Assembly: GCA_039090855.1 (NCBI GenBank) | Contig: CM076996.1 | Coordinates: 48,574,469-48,638,468, forward strand | DNA: 64,000 bases | DNA from: Macrothele yani | Taxonomy: Eukaryota > Arthropoda > Arachnida > Araneae > Macrothelidae | Direction: 5' to 3' | Shown here: positions 10,918 to 22,426 of the stretch, one piece after another | How positions within the stretch are numbered: the first letter of the stretch is position 1 | How the letters are laid out: every line of letters starts with the position of its first letter | Program-made: the position numbers and the translations under genes | The notes under the pieces: model-generated | Told to the model about the DNA's origin: nothing | Seen by the model: only the letters and a program-made list of their open reading frames with translations | The model's database searches: none

Positions 10918-12116
10918 AATATTGAACGGGTCATACCTTTTGTTAAATCAGTATTGGAGGAATCGTACTTTTGGGAAAATAGTACAATTAGACGAGTCGT
11001 CTCTTAGAACTTATTGTGCTTTATAAGAATTTGTTTTGGATCAACTGCGGTTGAATGAATTACCATTAGAAGATTAACAACAGATCTCTTCCAGCATTTT
11101 TTTATTTTCAGGTTTAAAACGCTTTCTCAAAAATGCCTTGTTTTCTATGATCTTTAATTTGTGAGATGTAAGTACAAGAAGCTTGACACAGGCCTCCCTT
11201 TTCTGTGCGCCACAAATGTTGATGTTTAAGTATTTCGGATTTCAAGAAAATAGTGGTGATGATGTTGCGTAATGACGTGGGTTCATTCTCGTCGGGATTC
11301 CAATGTTTTCTCGTGAGTATCCAAGGCTATAAAGAGTCGTAGGTCCCTAAGTTAAGGTTCCTGGTTCCAGGGAAGAGACAAAACTAGCGCCGTAGGAACT
11401 ATAAAACGCCAACGCTCCATCGGGGACCAACTTGGAAGATTGGTAAAAAGCCTGCACCTCTGTTCACTAAGCAACCGGAACTCGCCAGTTATAAGATATT
11501 AACATTTTTGCGCTGTTTTTTATAGATCTGGGTACCACTATTTTTCCTTTCTGATGACTGTCATTTCCGTCATATGACTAACTTATCACCATTGCAAACT
11601 TTCTGGAAGATTGTAATCCTTCTTCTTCAGTTCAACGGACTTCGTGTCTGTACTCTACGGTTTCTTGCAGATGGTGCTTTTCACCTTAAGTTTTTGCTGT
11701 GTAATGTAAATCCTTTACTGAGTTTTTCAAAGCACCCATTGGCATTAATCACTTGCTGACATCCATCAGAACAAGATAACTGAGCACTTCAGTCGGGATA
11801 TATTTTATTCGCAAGCAAGACTTTCGCTCTAATCGTACTCTTCGGGTGAAGGTGGAGTGACAAGCAAACCATTTAAAAAATCCAGTTAAAGTACAGTAAC
11901 ATGTTCGATCACAAACACATAAAACAAAATGTGCCTAAACATAAAAATGTACTGTGAAATTCACAACTTTTCGCAATTCCAAGATAACTGCATTTATGGC
12001 ATTTTATCCCTAACTTATGAAATAGGAATCCCATAAAACGAATTAAATCCTTGTCTTGCAACTTTTTTCAATACTGCTCTTTATATAGCCGCTGACCTGT
12101 TTTTGGGGATAGGAAA
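10918..12116. other. Mostly unassigned; possible worn SINE piece at 11345-11420
   Basis: No gene recognised. Near 11363 the words 'ggttccagggaa' and, after a gap, 'gcgccgtag' resemble the minus-strand middle of the tRNA-headed SINE found intact elsewhere, but the match is short and degraded. A frame at 11574-11759 has no recognisable product. Confidence 0.3.
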
Positions 12117-12118
12117 TA

Positions 12119-13660
12119 CACTGCTGGACAGTTGCTAAGGACGGATCATAAACGGCTATATAGCGCATAAAAAAGTAAGTGTGGTTGGATGCCAACTGAA
12201 ATAAAATAATGTCAGAATGCCAGGACATTACAAGAAAGACAATTTATTGTGCTCTGAAATCCAAAAGGCTTTGGAACGTGTTCAAGGGACAAACAGGCCA
12301 TTTTGTGCAGAATACGTAAACGTGAAAAAAATGCAATTAACGTCCGCAGGCGTTCCGGCGTAAGATGTCAATACGGGATATGACCACCATGGAGGGCGAT
12401 GCAAGATTCCACACGTCGTGTCATGCTTTGCACAACATTATCAAGCAGCTGTTGGGGTAATTTATCCCATTCCTCTGTCAGTGCACGGATGAGGGTGTCC
12501 TTGTTTATTGGAGGGCATTGGCGACCAGCAAGACTCCTCCCCAAAGCATTCCACACATTTTCAATGGGATTCAGATCTGGAGAACGTGCTGGCCATACGA
12601 GGCGTTGAATATACTCGCTCTCAAGACACACCTGGGCAGCGACTGTTCGATGACATGTTGCGTTGTCGTCCATGAAAATGAATCTATCACCGACAGCACC
12701 ACGGAACATGCGAACATGAGGTAGGAGAACATCATTAATGTATCGTTGGCCAGTCATAGTCCCAGTTGGAAGCACATAGAGGGACGTACGGCCATTGATC
12801 ATGATGCCAGCCCATACCATGACACTACATGTCGGATATCGGTCCCTTTCCTGTATGTTTGCTGGACAATATGCAGTACCACTATCACGCCAGATCAGTT
12901 ATCGTCGACAATCAGACGATAGACTGTATCTACTCTCATCGGAGAAGAGGACAGCAGACTAGTCGTTATCAGTCCAATTGCGATGTTGATGGCACCATTG
13001 CAAACGGGCGGTACGGTGACGTCTGGACAATGGGATGCACACAACAGGACGGCGGGCGTATATTCCTCCTTCATGCAAACCGTCTAGCGACAGTTTTTCG
13101 GGAGATCTGCTTGCCAGTAGCAGCCATAAACTGATTTGCTACCTCACTAGCTGTTCTGCGCCGGTGTCTTTTTGTTGATAGCACTATGTACCGATCTTCT
13201 GCAGGTGTCGTTCTGCGAACACTACCTCCCCCGTGACGTTTGCTACACTCTCCATTTGTTTGAAATGATTTCCAAAGCCTTGAAACAACACTGTGGCTGA
13301 CGTCGAACTCCCTGGCAACATCTGTTATTTTTTGCCCTTCTTCAATCTTGCCAATAAGACGGCCACGCGTAAAATCATCTAGGTAATGTCGGGAAGACAT
13401 ACTGAAAATTGCAAGTTCGTCAATTGATTCTTTCCCTTTCAACTTTGCGTTTGAACAACAACGGTCAATACGCGTCAAATCCTTTATATCTCTTACCAGC
13501 GCTATGACGTCACGAACAAGTTCGGCAATCCAAAATTTGCATACGCACAACACGTCTTACTGTATCCCGCACTTATGCTAATTTCCACATTTTCCTGCCT
13601 TCCATTTTATGGTTACTATCGTTGCTATTGTCATCCGTCCTTAGCAATTGTCCGGCAGTG
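12119..13660 (-). mobile_element. Tc1-type transposon, family CACTGCTGGACA, copy 1
   Basis: The left TIR starts CACTGCTGGACAGTTGCTAA and the right, inverted, starts CACTGCCGGACAATTGCTAA. Both continue GGACGGAT and are flanked by TA (12117-12118 and 13661-13662). Length is 1,542 bp. A second copy of the same family lies at 49,227-51,018 and is very similar along its whole length apart from a SINE insertion. Confidence 0.94.
12368..13553 (-). pseudogene. Tc1 transposase, copy 1 (one frameshift, two stops)
   Basis: The N-terminal half (13553-13071) is open. From the ATG at 13400 it contains the D-D-F-T-R-G-R HTH start, then S-H-S-V-V-S-R-L-W, and runs on past A-A-T-G-K-Q-I-S. At about 13079 one extra C compared with the copy at 49 kb shifts the frame. 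The next stretch has two in-frame stops, near 12975 and 12895. The C-terminal 150 codons (12820-12368) are open and hold D-D-N-A-T-C-H and P-D-L-N-P-I-E-N-V-W, the second Asp and the Glu of the DDE triad. It ends G-G-H-I-P-Y. Codons before 13400 are probably leader, since the copy-2 protein starts at the equivalent M-S-S-R-H. Confidence 0.88.
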
Positions 13661-13661
13661 T

Positions 13662-14139
13662 AACTCCCGCGAACATCTAAGGCTTTTACGAGTTGCCCTT
13701 TCTAACTCAGAACCATTGGTTTCAGGGAGGAGACATGCACACACCACCCATGCCTCATTGCGCAGTCGAACCGAAGCCCAACTAGGACGATCGCGTCTCT
13801 GAATAGCAACCCGGCCCAATTCTATAACTAACTAATTTCCGTTACAGTTAATAAATTTTGTGTTTGAAACGGTGTAGTCCAAGGGTGCGCAAAACTAGGT
13901 GATTTGATAATAATGATATCTTTTCTCTTTATCCATGTTAAGCAAGTTTTTCTCCTTCTGCAGAAGAAAAGCACGGTTAGTTCGAGCGTGGTTGGTTAGT
14001 TGTTAATTTTCGGGCGTTCCATTTATACTTTTCACTGGGCTAAATAGTGGGAAGCGAAGCACTGAGGAAAGAGGATAAGATTTCTTTCTAACGAAAAGTC
14101 CCTAACAAGTTCCTCATGGTAGTTGTTGAACGTCGGAAA
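13662..14139. other. Unassigned DNA
   Basis: No gene or repeat that I can support. Short frames at 13575-13819 are shadows without recognisable product. Confidence 0.35.
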
Positions 14140-14182
14140 GCCGCCCCGTTGGCGCAGTGGTCTAAGCGCTGGCTTTGTAAAG
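14140..14182 (+). promoter_or_regulatory. tRNA-like head at the LINE 5' end
   Basis: The sequence GCCGCCCCGTTGGCGCAGTG, continuing GTCTAAGCGCTGGC, is nearly identical to the first ~42 bases of the SINE, including its box A. It then diverges, so no box B is present. It sits about 250 bp ahead of ORF1, where a LINE 5' UTR would start. It could be an internal promoter piece taken from a tRNA or SINE, or the stump of a SINE that happened to lie here. Confidence 0.55.
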
Positions 14183-14392
14183 GTTGTGTTGACCTGTGCT
14201 CCGTGTTTGACCTGCGTTTATTACTGTTCTTTTGTGTGTGTGCCGTAATTTTGTGTATCTCCTGTATTGTGAACATCTCCTGTGTCGATTGAGTCCGACC
14301 TTGACGTCCTGTAAATAAAACTTTACTTGTGCTAACTCTTTTTTTGTCCTGGTTTTGCCCAGGGTCGGGTTTAGCAGGCCAGCCATTGCAAA

Positions 14393-15588
14393 TGGCGGCG
14401 ACCGCATCTGATAGGCCAGTTCTGAAGCTTGATAGCAAAGCTCCACCCCCACTCGTCATTACCACACGCAGCTGGTTTCCAAGCCGCGTTATCTGATGTT
14501 GCCACCTCTTCTTCCAACTCTATGGATGTTGATTTCCCGACATTCTCCACCTCAGTGACGTCATTAACTTCTTCAGTATCCGTTGCTCTGGTACTTCATT
14601 TGCTCCTGCGAGCACCGCGTCTCGACCTTCTATCTCCGCCCATTCCTACGGCAACTCTTCCTTATGCTTCCATTATGAAGGGCACCATTTCATCTTCCTC
14701 TACAGCGAAGAATCAATGTACAATGCCTCTTGATTTTTTTTGTCACTAGAGACAACAAGAAATTACGCATCGAAATTCCTGAAACTTCAGCTGCTGGGCA
14801 AGAGGTTTTACGCACACAGAAACTTGCATATGTTTTGATGCCCTTCTGGAAACCAGCCTTAAGAAATACTCCTTAGCCGTTCGCCAAATCCTCCCTAAGG
14901 GAGCGATCACCCATATGGCGAGAAAACCTAGGACTGTTCTCATCTATTTTGCGAAGCCAGAGTTTGCGGAGCGCGTCTTATCTGACGGACTGCATGTTGG
15001 AGATTATGCCTTACTGGGAGTCCCGCTCACGCAGCTCCCCGTACTTGTTACGTGTTACCCCGTACCACCAGAAATCAAGGACCATTACTTAATGGCGTCC
15101 TTTTCCCGGTGTGGAAAGGTAGTTGGATTAATTTACACTCTGTCTTCCTCACCAACAGACGCAGATGACAGGAACATCTTAGGTCTGCGTCGCCAAGCAA
15201 GGATCCTGTTCCATACTGAAGATGCCATTGCTGACTGCCCTACTGACCTCACTGTGGTTATAGGGAAGCAGATTTTCCGGATCGATATGGTTACTGCCTT
15301 GCATTGTTTTAAATGAAAGGCATATAGCCACATCCAATCACGTTGTCCACATGCATCTGCCAAGCCACTTATTTCCATACCGCCCGAAGTCAACACCCCA
15401 CCCTCAACACCAGTTTCACTGGCCACACCAAGTTCGGCTCCACAGACGTCCTTGATCCCTGCTACTGTTGTTCTAGAGGCTTTTCTCCCAGCAAATGATA
15501 ATTCATCAGCAGTCTCCAAGTTTTCGATCTGTACTACGGGAACTTTGGCCACCTCTCCATCGTTGGACCCACTTGCTGCTGTGGTACC
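14393..15588 (+). pseudogene. LINE ORF1, N-terminal and central part
   Basis: ORF1 proteins coat LINE RNA. The likely start is the ATG at 14393 (M-A-A-T-A-S-D-R), which soon meets a stop and continues in another frame from 14429. The best preserved part is 14915-15316. It reads as an RRM-like fold: R-T-V-L-I-Y-F at the start, V-L-V-T-C-Y-P-V-P-P in the middle, then G-K-V-V-G-L-I-Y. Just after it, C-F-K then H-I-Q-S-R-C-P is a damaged CCHC zinc knuckle. A Pro/Ser/Thr-rich tail follows up to the insertion at 15588. The frame across the insertion agrees with the continuation at 23464. Confidence 0.72.
15583..15588. repeat. 6-bp target duplication (left), GGTACC
   Basis: GGTACC lies directly before the left TIR and again directly after the right TIR at 23458-23463. 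Joining the LINE through a single copy keeps ORF1 in frame (A-A-V-V-P-L-R-S-S). The word is its own reverse complement, so it could also be counted as the outer part of the TIRs. The restored reading frame supports the duplication view. Confidence 0.75.
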
Positions 15589-16106
15589 AGTAGAGGAAAA
15601 TGGAGACTTCTAGCACAGGGACAGCCCTCCATAGACTTAACATTGGCTGTCCACGAGGCTGTCCCCGGCTAACCACGAGGCTGCCCCTGGCTGCCCACGA
15701 GACTGTCCCAGCTGTCCCCGAATCAGAATTTTTGTCACGTGATCGTCCCCATGATGTGCTGCCCCCTAGCGGTGCTTTTTGGAACTTTCGATGGGACTTT
15801 GTTTTTGAGGGATGGCAACGACCGAGAGGGAAAGGGGGTGGATATAGGGGGATGTCAACTCGATGTGCTGCCCCCGAGTCAGAATTTTTGTCACGCGATA
15901 GCACCCATGATGTGCTGCCCCCTAGCGGTGCTTCTTGGAACTTTCAATGAATATTTGTTTTTAGGGATGGCAACGATCGAGTGGGAAAGGGGGTGGATAT
16001 AGGGGGATGTCAACTCGATGTGCTGCCCCCTAGCAGTGCTTTCTGTAACTTTCGATGGATCTTTGATTTTGAGGAATGGCAACAACCGAGTGGATCCGTT
16101 GGGATT
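15589..16106 (+). repeat. Left terminal inverted repeat with ~170-bp subrepeats
   Basis: It matches the reverse complement of 23103-23457. After the outer ~130 bases (with repeated 'cacgaggctg' and 'ctgtcccc' words), a subrepeat recurs three times: 'gatgtgctgccccctagcgg', then 'tggaactttc', then 'gatggcaacgaccgag' and 'ggtggatatagggggatgtc'. The right TIR has one fewer subrepeat. The GCCCCCTAGCGG core is the same as in the arrays at 33-37 and 55-62 kb. The homology ends at 'gtggatccgttggga'. Confidence 0.88.
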
Positions 16107-16289
16107 TTTTGCATTTATTCCAGTGGTTTTCAAGCGGGATTTTTCCTCCTCTTCGATGTTATTTTTCACCGGAGGAAATTTTTACGTAACGATGCTGGGG
16201 AATTTTCTTTCCAATGGAGTAAAAATGCTCTAATGGTCTTAGCAAGGTCCTAACTCACGATGATTTGGTTTCAAAAAATTGGTCAGGTG

Positions 16290-16915
16290 GTCTCGTGTAC
16301 TACGTATTCACTCTATTTTTTTAATTACTTTTACATTATTTCTTCATGGTTTTTTTTTTATATATTTTTTGTATGTTTTGAGGGAGTTTTTTCGTGTAGA
16401 TGTAATGAATTTTCTTGGGAACTTTTCTTTTTCATACATTTCATTTTATTTCAGACCATGAGACGGGGAAATGCTTCTTTAGAAACGATTTCGTTCCTGT
16501 TCGCAGTAACTATTGGACTTTGACAAAATTTTTGGGAAATCAAGCGGAAATGTAGACATGTTAATTCTGAGTCTTTCGCCATTCCAATATTTTTTTTCTA
16601 GTCGTAATGTTTTCATGTACTATGTATTCCCGCTCTTTTCTTTTTTATAACTTTTACGTTATTTCTTCATGAATTTTTTATATCTTTTGTATGTTTTGAG
16701 GGAGTTTTTTCGTGTAGATGTAATGAATTTTCTGGGGAACTTTTCTTTTTCCTTTATTCAATTTTATTACAGATCATGAGACGAGGAAATGCTTCTTTAG
16801 AAACGATTTCGTTCCTGTTCGCAGTAATTATTGGACTTTGTCATTTTTTTTTTTTTTTTTTTTGTTAAATGACTTCATGCTAATTCTGAGTCTTTCGCCT
16901 TTGCCATATTATTTT
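16290..16915. repeat. Tandem duplication of ~318 bp
   Basis: 16290-16595 and 16608-16915 share 'ttttgagggagttttttcgt', 'gtagatgtaatgaatttt', 'gaaacgatttcgttcctgtt' and 'ctgagtctttcgcc' in the same order at an offset of 318 bp. The second copy has a 20-base T-run. The unit is pyrimidine-rich and has no convincing coding sequence. Confidence 0.8.
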
Positions 16916-18410
16916 CTCGTAATTTTTTCGTGTGTTCAAGAACACTACAGGTCTTTCACAGTTAAAATTCTGATGAAACAATATTTTCTTACTTTATTTC
17001 GCATATCATTATAGCTTCCCAATTTCGCTATTTTACTTCATCTTTTTTTTTTTTGAAATTTCGTAAAACTTTTCAGTATGTCAGTAATTGTTTTCTTACT
17101 TGGTCAAACTTGTGACTCCATTTATTTGGACTCTTTTTTTTTCCATTTCATTTCAACAAAACGATTATTTTAGATGTAGCAAGTCATCAGATTTTTGTTT
17201 CCTTATATAGCATATTTTCAAACTTGCTTAAAAATATTCCTCAAAGCTTTGCATGTAATCAAATATGCATTTTTTTATTCTTTCCTAGTTTGCTATACTT
17301 TTCGTGGACTGTCCCAATAAGAAAGCATTCATTGTCAAGACATACAATCTAAAACCTTTTTTCTTACGATAAAATTTGTATTCTTTGGGCTGTATATTTT
17401 TCTGTCTCGTCCGAAAAAACATTCATTCTAGAGGCAAAGCTAGTGATTCCGTTCATCCCATAAACATTATTTTTTTAACGTTTTACTAACTCATCAGAAA
17501 AGCAGTTATTCCCCACCCCCATAGCGAAAATAATGAAATTCTTACTTCTTTTCTATACATATCGACTCAATCTATTTCTTTTTGAAATGCTGGTCATGAC
17601 ATTTCAACTAAAATTTCCTACTTTCACCAAAAACCATATTCTTAAACGAGATATTTTTTTTTTACTTTATTTCATGTATAACTAAATTTCTATTGTTTCC
17701 TCACTTCATCAAAGTTAATAAGAACTTCCCCACTCTCATTCCTTTCCCTCATTTAGTTCGCTTTAAATTGAGATGTTTCAAAACTTCGCGTATATTTCTT
17801 CCACTAAATGTCCAGTTCTCCCGTATCGATCCCATCATTTTTAACTTCTGTGCCTGCCGCATTTTTTCTTTAGACGTTTAGTTTCATTGACCTTTTCTTT
17901 CGTTTCAATTAGGTTTTCATTATCGTATTTTTTATTCATTGTCTCAGCAGAAAAAGCTTTCATTCTGGAGACATTGCGACTAAGTCCATACTTCCTCTAA
18001 ACATTTTTATTTCACGTTTTACTAATTCGTAAGAAAAGCAGATGTTTCCAAACTCTCATAGTGAAAATATCGTATTCCCCTTATTTTACTTATTATGTTT
18101 TTCCTTCTATTCAGTGTTGTATGATTCTTAAAACTTCGCTTTATTTTTATGAAACTTCTTTTTTTTCTTAGTTTTTTTTTTCTGATTCAACCTATCAATC
18201 TTTTCCTATCGATTTAATTGCTCTTATTTTTCCATTAGACTTTACTTTTGAACAGAAATGTGTCTAAAATCTTCAGATGTATTTTAGTCTGTAAGGCCGA
18301 TTCTTCACTATTTCAAATAGTCATTGTAGGATTTTAGTGTAAATACCCCTAAATCTTTAGAACTTCCTTTTCATAGTTAGATACTAATTCCTCGAGGTTT
18401 AAATTAAAAC
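16916..18410. other. Pyrimidine-rich interior of the long-TIR element
   Basis: Strong T-over-A bias on the plus strand and no credible gene. A weaker direct repeat is visible: 17405-17545 and 17942-18090 share 'cattcat/cattct', 'ttttactaa', 'agaaaagcag' and a following 'atagtgaaaat' word. This suggests old, diverged duplications about 540 bp apart. Confidence 0.45.
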
Positions 18411-18412
18411 AT

Positions 18413-18536
18413 GAAAGAAGAGTGTTTTTACGCTCTATCCAGTGAAAGAAGAGTGTTTTTACGCTCTATCCAGTGAAAGAAGAGTGTTTTTACGCTCTCT
18501 CCAGTGAACGAAGAGTGTTTTTACGCTTTCCCCCAA
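18413..18536. repeat. 31-bp tandem repeat, four units, each a hairpin
   Basis: The unit 'gtgaaagaagagtgttttta' + 'cgctctatcca' occurs four times at exact 31-bp steps (for example at 18422, 18453, 18484 and 18515). Inside each unit AGAGTG and CGCTCT can pair around a TTTTTA loop with one G-U pair in RNA. The last unit is slightly altered. No function is evident. Confidence 0.85.
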
Positions 18537-20935
18537 GAAATTAACTTTGGAATCTCCCTTCTTCTACCGGAAAATGACTATCTTGTGCGACTGTTTTCAC
18601 GCGTCTACTGCTTTGCTGGAAAACCTCATGACATGAAATCCCTTTGCTTGGTAGATTAAACTAAATTCTGGTTTTGAACTTTGAACGCAAACTCAAGCTT
18701 GCAAAAGCATAGTTTTCTGAGCCAACTTAAACTGTCTAAGATGACAAAAATCTAAAACTGGTGACTCAATGGGATAGAGTGTTTGAACTTTACCGTTCAT
18801 TCAAGATTTAAGAGATCAGTCGTGAACCCCTACAAGGGAAATAAGCAGACCCTGATTTAGTCCACTGTTTCCAAGGAAGGTAGAAAGCTAGTGTCGTAAT
18901 TCAAAAGCTCATAACTCAAGCCTCCCCAGGATTTAATTTCGGACGGGCGATTAGTCAGATGTCAATGCTTAGACATTGAAAAATTACTTCAGACAAATAT
19001 TTTCTTACTTAAAAGTGCTTCAAGTCAGAATTTGTATTACTTAAGATTTCCTTTAGTCAATATTTTTTCTATCTTAAAAATTTCTAAAGGGTTGATTTTG
19101 AAAAAAAAAAAAAAAAAAAAAAAAAAAACGAGTTCTCCCAAAAACATAAAATTTCCCCAGAACCAAATAAATTGACGAAGCTTGAATGTTAAGTCTTTCA
19201 ACCCATTTCTTTCTCTTCATGTTTCATTCCATAAACTTTCTTCAAATTCCTATATACCCAAGAATTTGGTTAAATGTCCAAGTTCGACTCCCCAGAAATT
19301 TTCTGAAAATGATAGTTTCTCTTTTTTAAAAAAAAATCCAAAATAAGAATCCCTTCAATGAAACAAGAAATTCCTATTCAAAGCATACCATCCCTCTTTC
19401 TACTTCAAATACTCACTTTGTAAATCTAAGGAGCTGTTTTTGTTTTAGGGTTTTTTTTTTTAATATTCATATATTTTTCCCTCTAACTTTAGAAGATATT
19501 TTCCCGAAATGTATGTACATATACGATAGTAAAACATCACACAACTGCTTGATGTTCAATTCACTTCACGCTGTCTTAAGGATATTCTTTCATTTTCTCA
19601 TAACACATAGACATGTTATTTTTCTTCTCATTCACTTCAAAGACTTGAGATCAACTTAATCGAGTCCTTTGAGAAAAACTTTCATAGAAAAGCATAAATG
19701 TACTGAAAATGTCAGTTTTCTTAAAGAAATCATAAGAATAAGAATTTTTTTTACTGAAACAAGTTTCCCCTGTTCAAAGCATTAAGTGGCGCTTTTCGCA
19801 TCAAATTCTGTATTTCCTCATGTAAACTTTATTCTTTTTCTACTTCATATCGTCGTTCGTTTCTTGTTTTTCCCTGTGTAACTTAAAACTTCTTTTCTTA
19901 ATCTATTTTTCATAAAGTATCAATCTTTTGAGTTGATTCTCTCTCTCTCTCTCTCTCTCTTTTTGAAATGCATTCCTAAGTTCATATTGAGAAGGGTTTA
20001 AATTTTGATTGCAAAGATCGTTTTAGGAAAAGTTGAAAACTGATAAGGTTCGTTTCGGGAAAATTTAAAACAGATAATGTTCGTTTCGGAAAAGTACATT
20101 CCCTTATAGGGCTAAAAATGGAACACTTCATATTTTCTTAGGGGCGGTTTTGATGAAACACGTTTCAGTAAAAACAGTGAAATTCCCATTGAATAACATG
20201 GGGAACTATGAAATTTAAGAAGCACGTTTTCGTTCAAGGAAAATATTTTAAAAGGTCTATTTTCGATTCAGTTGAAAACGATTCAGGTAGAAAACAGAAT
20301 GCAGTGAAAACAGTCACAGCAAGTTCCTGAAAGTTGGAAATAGATGAGGTTGAAATTTGGAAAAATGTCCAAGGAAAGAAATTGTTATAAAACACAGACT
20401 GTTTAGTTTTTCCAGACTAGCGGGGTCTTCAGTGAGAGCACTTCTTCTTTTTCAACCCAAAGAATGAAGCGAGTCAGTTTGAAACATTTCAAACTCCCCG
20501 AAAATAAGCCGTGTACTCTGGTTTCGACTCAATACTGTAAAGCATTGCTCTCAGACCAGTCGGAATTCCGCCTCAATTGGTTGCCTAATGGAAAACCTTA
20601 GACCCCTTTCGAATAACAATTCCCAAATATCCTTAAGAAAAGTCTAGCAAAAAAAGCACTAGTCCCCCATTAAATCAATGGCATTCATTCTGTTACTGTT
20701 TTAAACATTTCAAAAAAGAAGTTTACATTCTCCCTTTTACTTTAAAAATCTTGAAAGCTTAAATTTTGACCCATTTCAAAAAAAAAAAATCACTTAAAAT
20801 TTAATTTAAAAAAATAATAATTACTCTCTAAATTTATGTCTTAAAACTAAAAAAATATTTACGCTTAATATTTCAATATATAATAAATATTCACAAACTC
20901 ACCTTCTACCTTGCCCATTTAAAAAAAAAGTTCTG
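18537..20935. other. AT-rich interior of the long-TIR element, no gene seen
   Basis: It contains a 28-base A-run (about 19100-19127), a (CT)n microsatellite at about 19940-19966 and a short duplication of 'gttcgtttcgg' words near 20046-20090. I see no open frame or RNA structure that I would call a gene. Confidence 0.4.
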
Positions 20936-20938
20936 AAT

Positions 20939-22426
20939 TTATATAATCGAAATCATTACTTCTCCAAGTAGTTCTTTTCCCCTGATTGTAGAGAGGAACT
21001 CTTCTGAAATTTTCACTTTTCCACATATGTTCATAAAAGCTTGAGCTACTTCCTTAGGATTCAACAAGGCCACAGCGTTCACGAAACTTGAAATCGCTTT
21101 CCTGTTCCACTCAGTAGTTAGGCATGGAGGATGCATCTGAATAGGTGGAAGTACTTCAGAAATGCATTCGCGCCGTCTATATATGTGTCTAAGTTCACAC
21201 TATTCAATCGATGTATTTTGAAACTTTCGGGATTCTCCGAGCACGATTTTCTGGAATTCTGAACCCATTAACAATTCCAGGATGCTGTACCACACGCCAT
21301 TCAAAATAATTTGGAGTTTCTTACACTGCTTTTTGGTTAATGCAACTCCTGTTGTTAAGTGAAAAATCCTGAAACAGAATTTGAAAGACTTGAAGACTTC
21401 TTACTTTATTTAAACTTAGAACAGAACTAAAATTCACTAAGCGTTTCCTTTGCATACTGTGACTAATGCATGACCCTTATCACAACACGCGTTGGTGTGT
21501 CACCATGCGTCAGCGCTTCACGGTGACTGTTTCCTTATCTGTTCATCTCTCAACGAACATGCTATCGACTCTAATCAGACAAAGCTTATTTTCAGGTAAA
21601 TTCTTAGAGAAAAACGAAAGGACTTCATTATAATTAATTTTCATATCCAGAGAGAGTAAAACTAAAATGTATTCGGTAAGAAATTCTTCATGGTTGAATT
21701 TTCCACAAAAGGAATACGGAAAGCGAAAGAATTTAATCAGACACCCTGAAAGATATCATCTCGGAATTAAAACCGCTTTTGAAAAAAAAAAAAAACCCAG
21801 TAAACTATAGAATACTTTGTTCTTCACATAAAGAAAACACAGTGTACGATTTCAATATTCCCTTTTTTCTTAAAATTTCTCACACGTAATAACTAAGATC
21901 AACTGAGTCCAGAAATGCTTCGTCTACTTTAGTATTTCGATTCCGAGGAAGTTCTTCCCGATACTGTTAAGATATTTTCTCAAAATCCAGTTGTAAAATA
22001 ATTTTGGTCATGTTTATTTGATTGTCGTTGTCGGAGATTTCCAATCCGTTCATATCCACCATGTCATACACTGTGTCCCCGAGAGTTTCTTCAAGCAGAA
22101 AAGAGCCTTCATTCCACAGAAATTCTTCTTTTGGTGTTTGTAATGTTTCCAAAGTCAAATTATTTTTTTTCCAATGCTTTCTTAATTAAAGCTGAAAACG
22201 AAATGAATCGAAGAAACGTCTGTTGTATGACTCTTAACATAGTAGATTTCTTATCACCCACTTTAGTCCAATGTTCGCCGCACTGAGAAATTTCAGATTT
22301 CAAAATTTCACCATCCTGACCCACTTTTTCTGAGTGAAATCCAATACATGGTGAAAATCTCGACTTATGCATTCCTTTGAGTGGGGAATCGCTCTCATGA
22401 AAGGGGGCAACGGTTAAAATCGACAT
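20939..22426 (-). pseudogene. Candidate two-exon gene of unknown function inside the long-TIR element
   Basis: Exon 1 runs 22426-21884 from an ATG (M-S-I-L-T-V-A-P-F). A TATATAAAA word lies about 90 bases upstream. Exon 1 needs one frame correction in a run of eight A's near 22164 and has one TAA near 21970. A GTGAGA donor follows, then a ~515-bp intron and an acceptor TTCAAATTCTGTTTCAG at 21369. Joining there continues the frame exactly (Y-Y-V-I-F-H-L-T-T-G). Exon 2 ends with a TAA at 20939 and has one internal TAG. About 320 codons in total. No domain recognised; it is mildly acidic in the middle and has no signal peptide. The matching splice phase argues that it was a real gene and the breaks that it is decaying. 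It may be the element's own gene. Confidence 0.5.
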
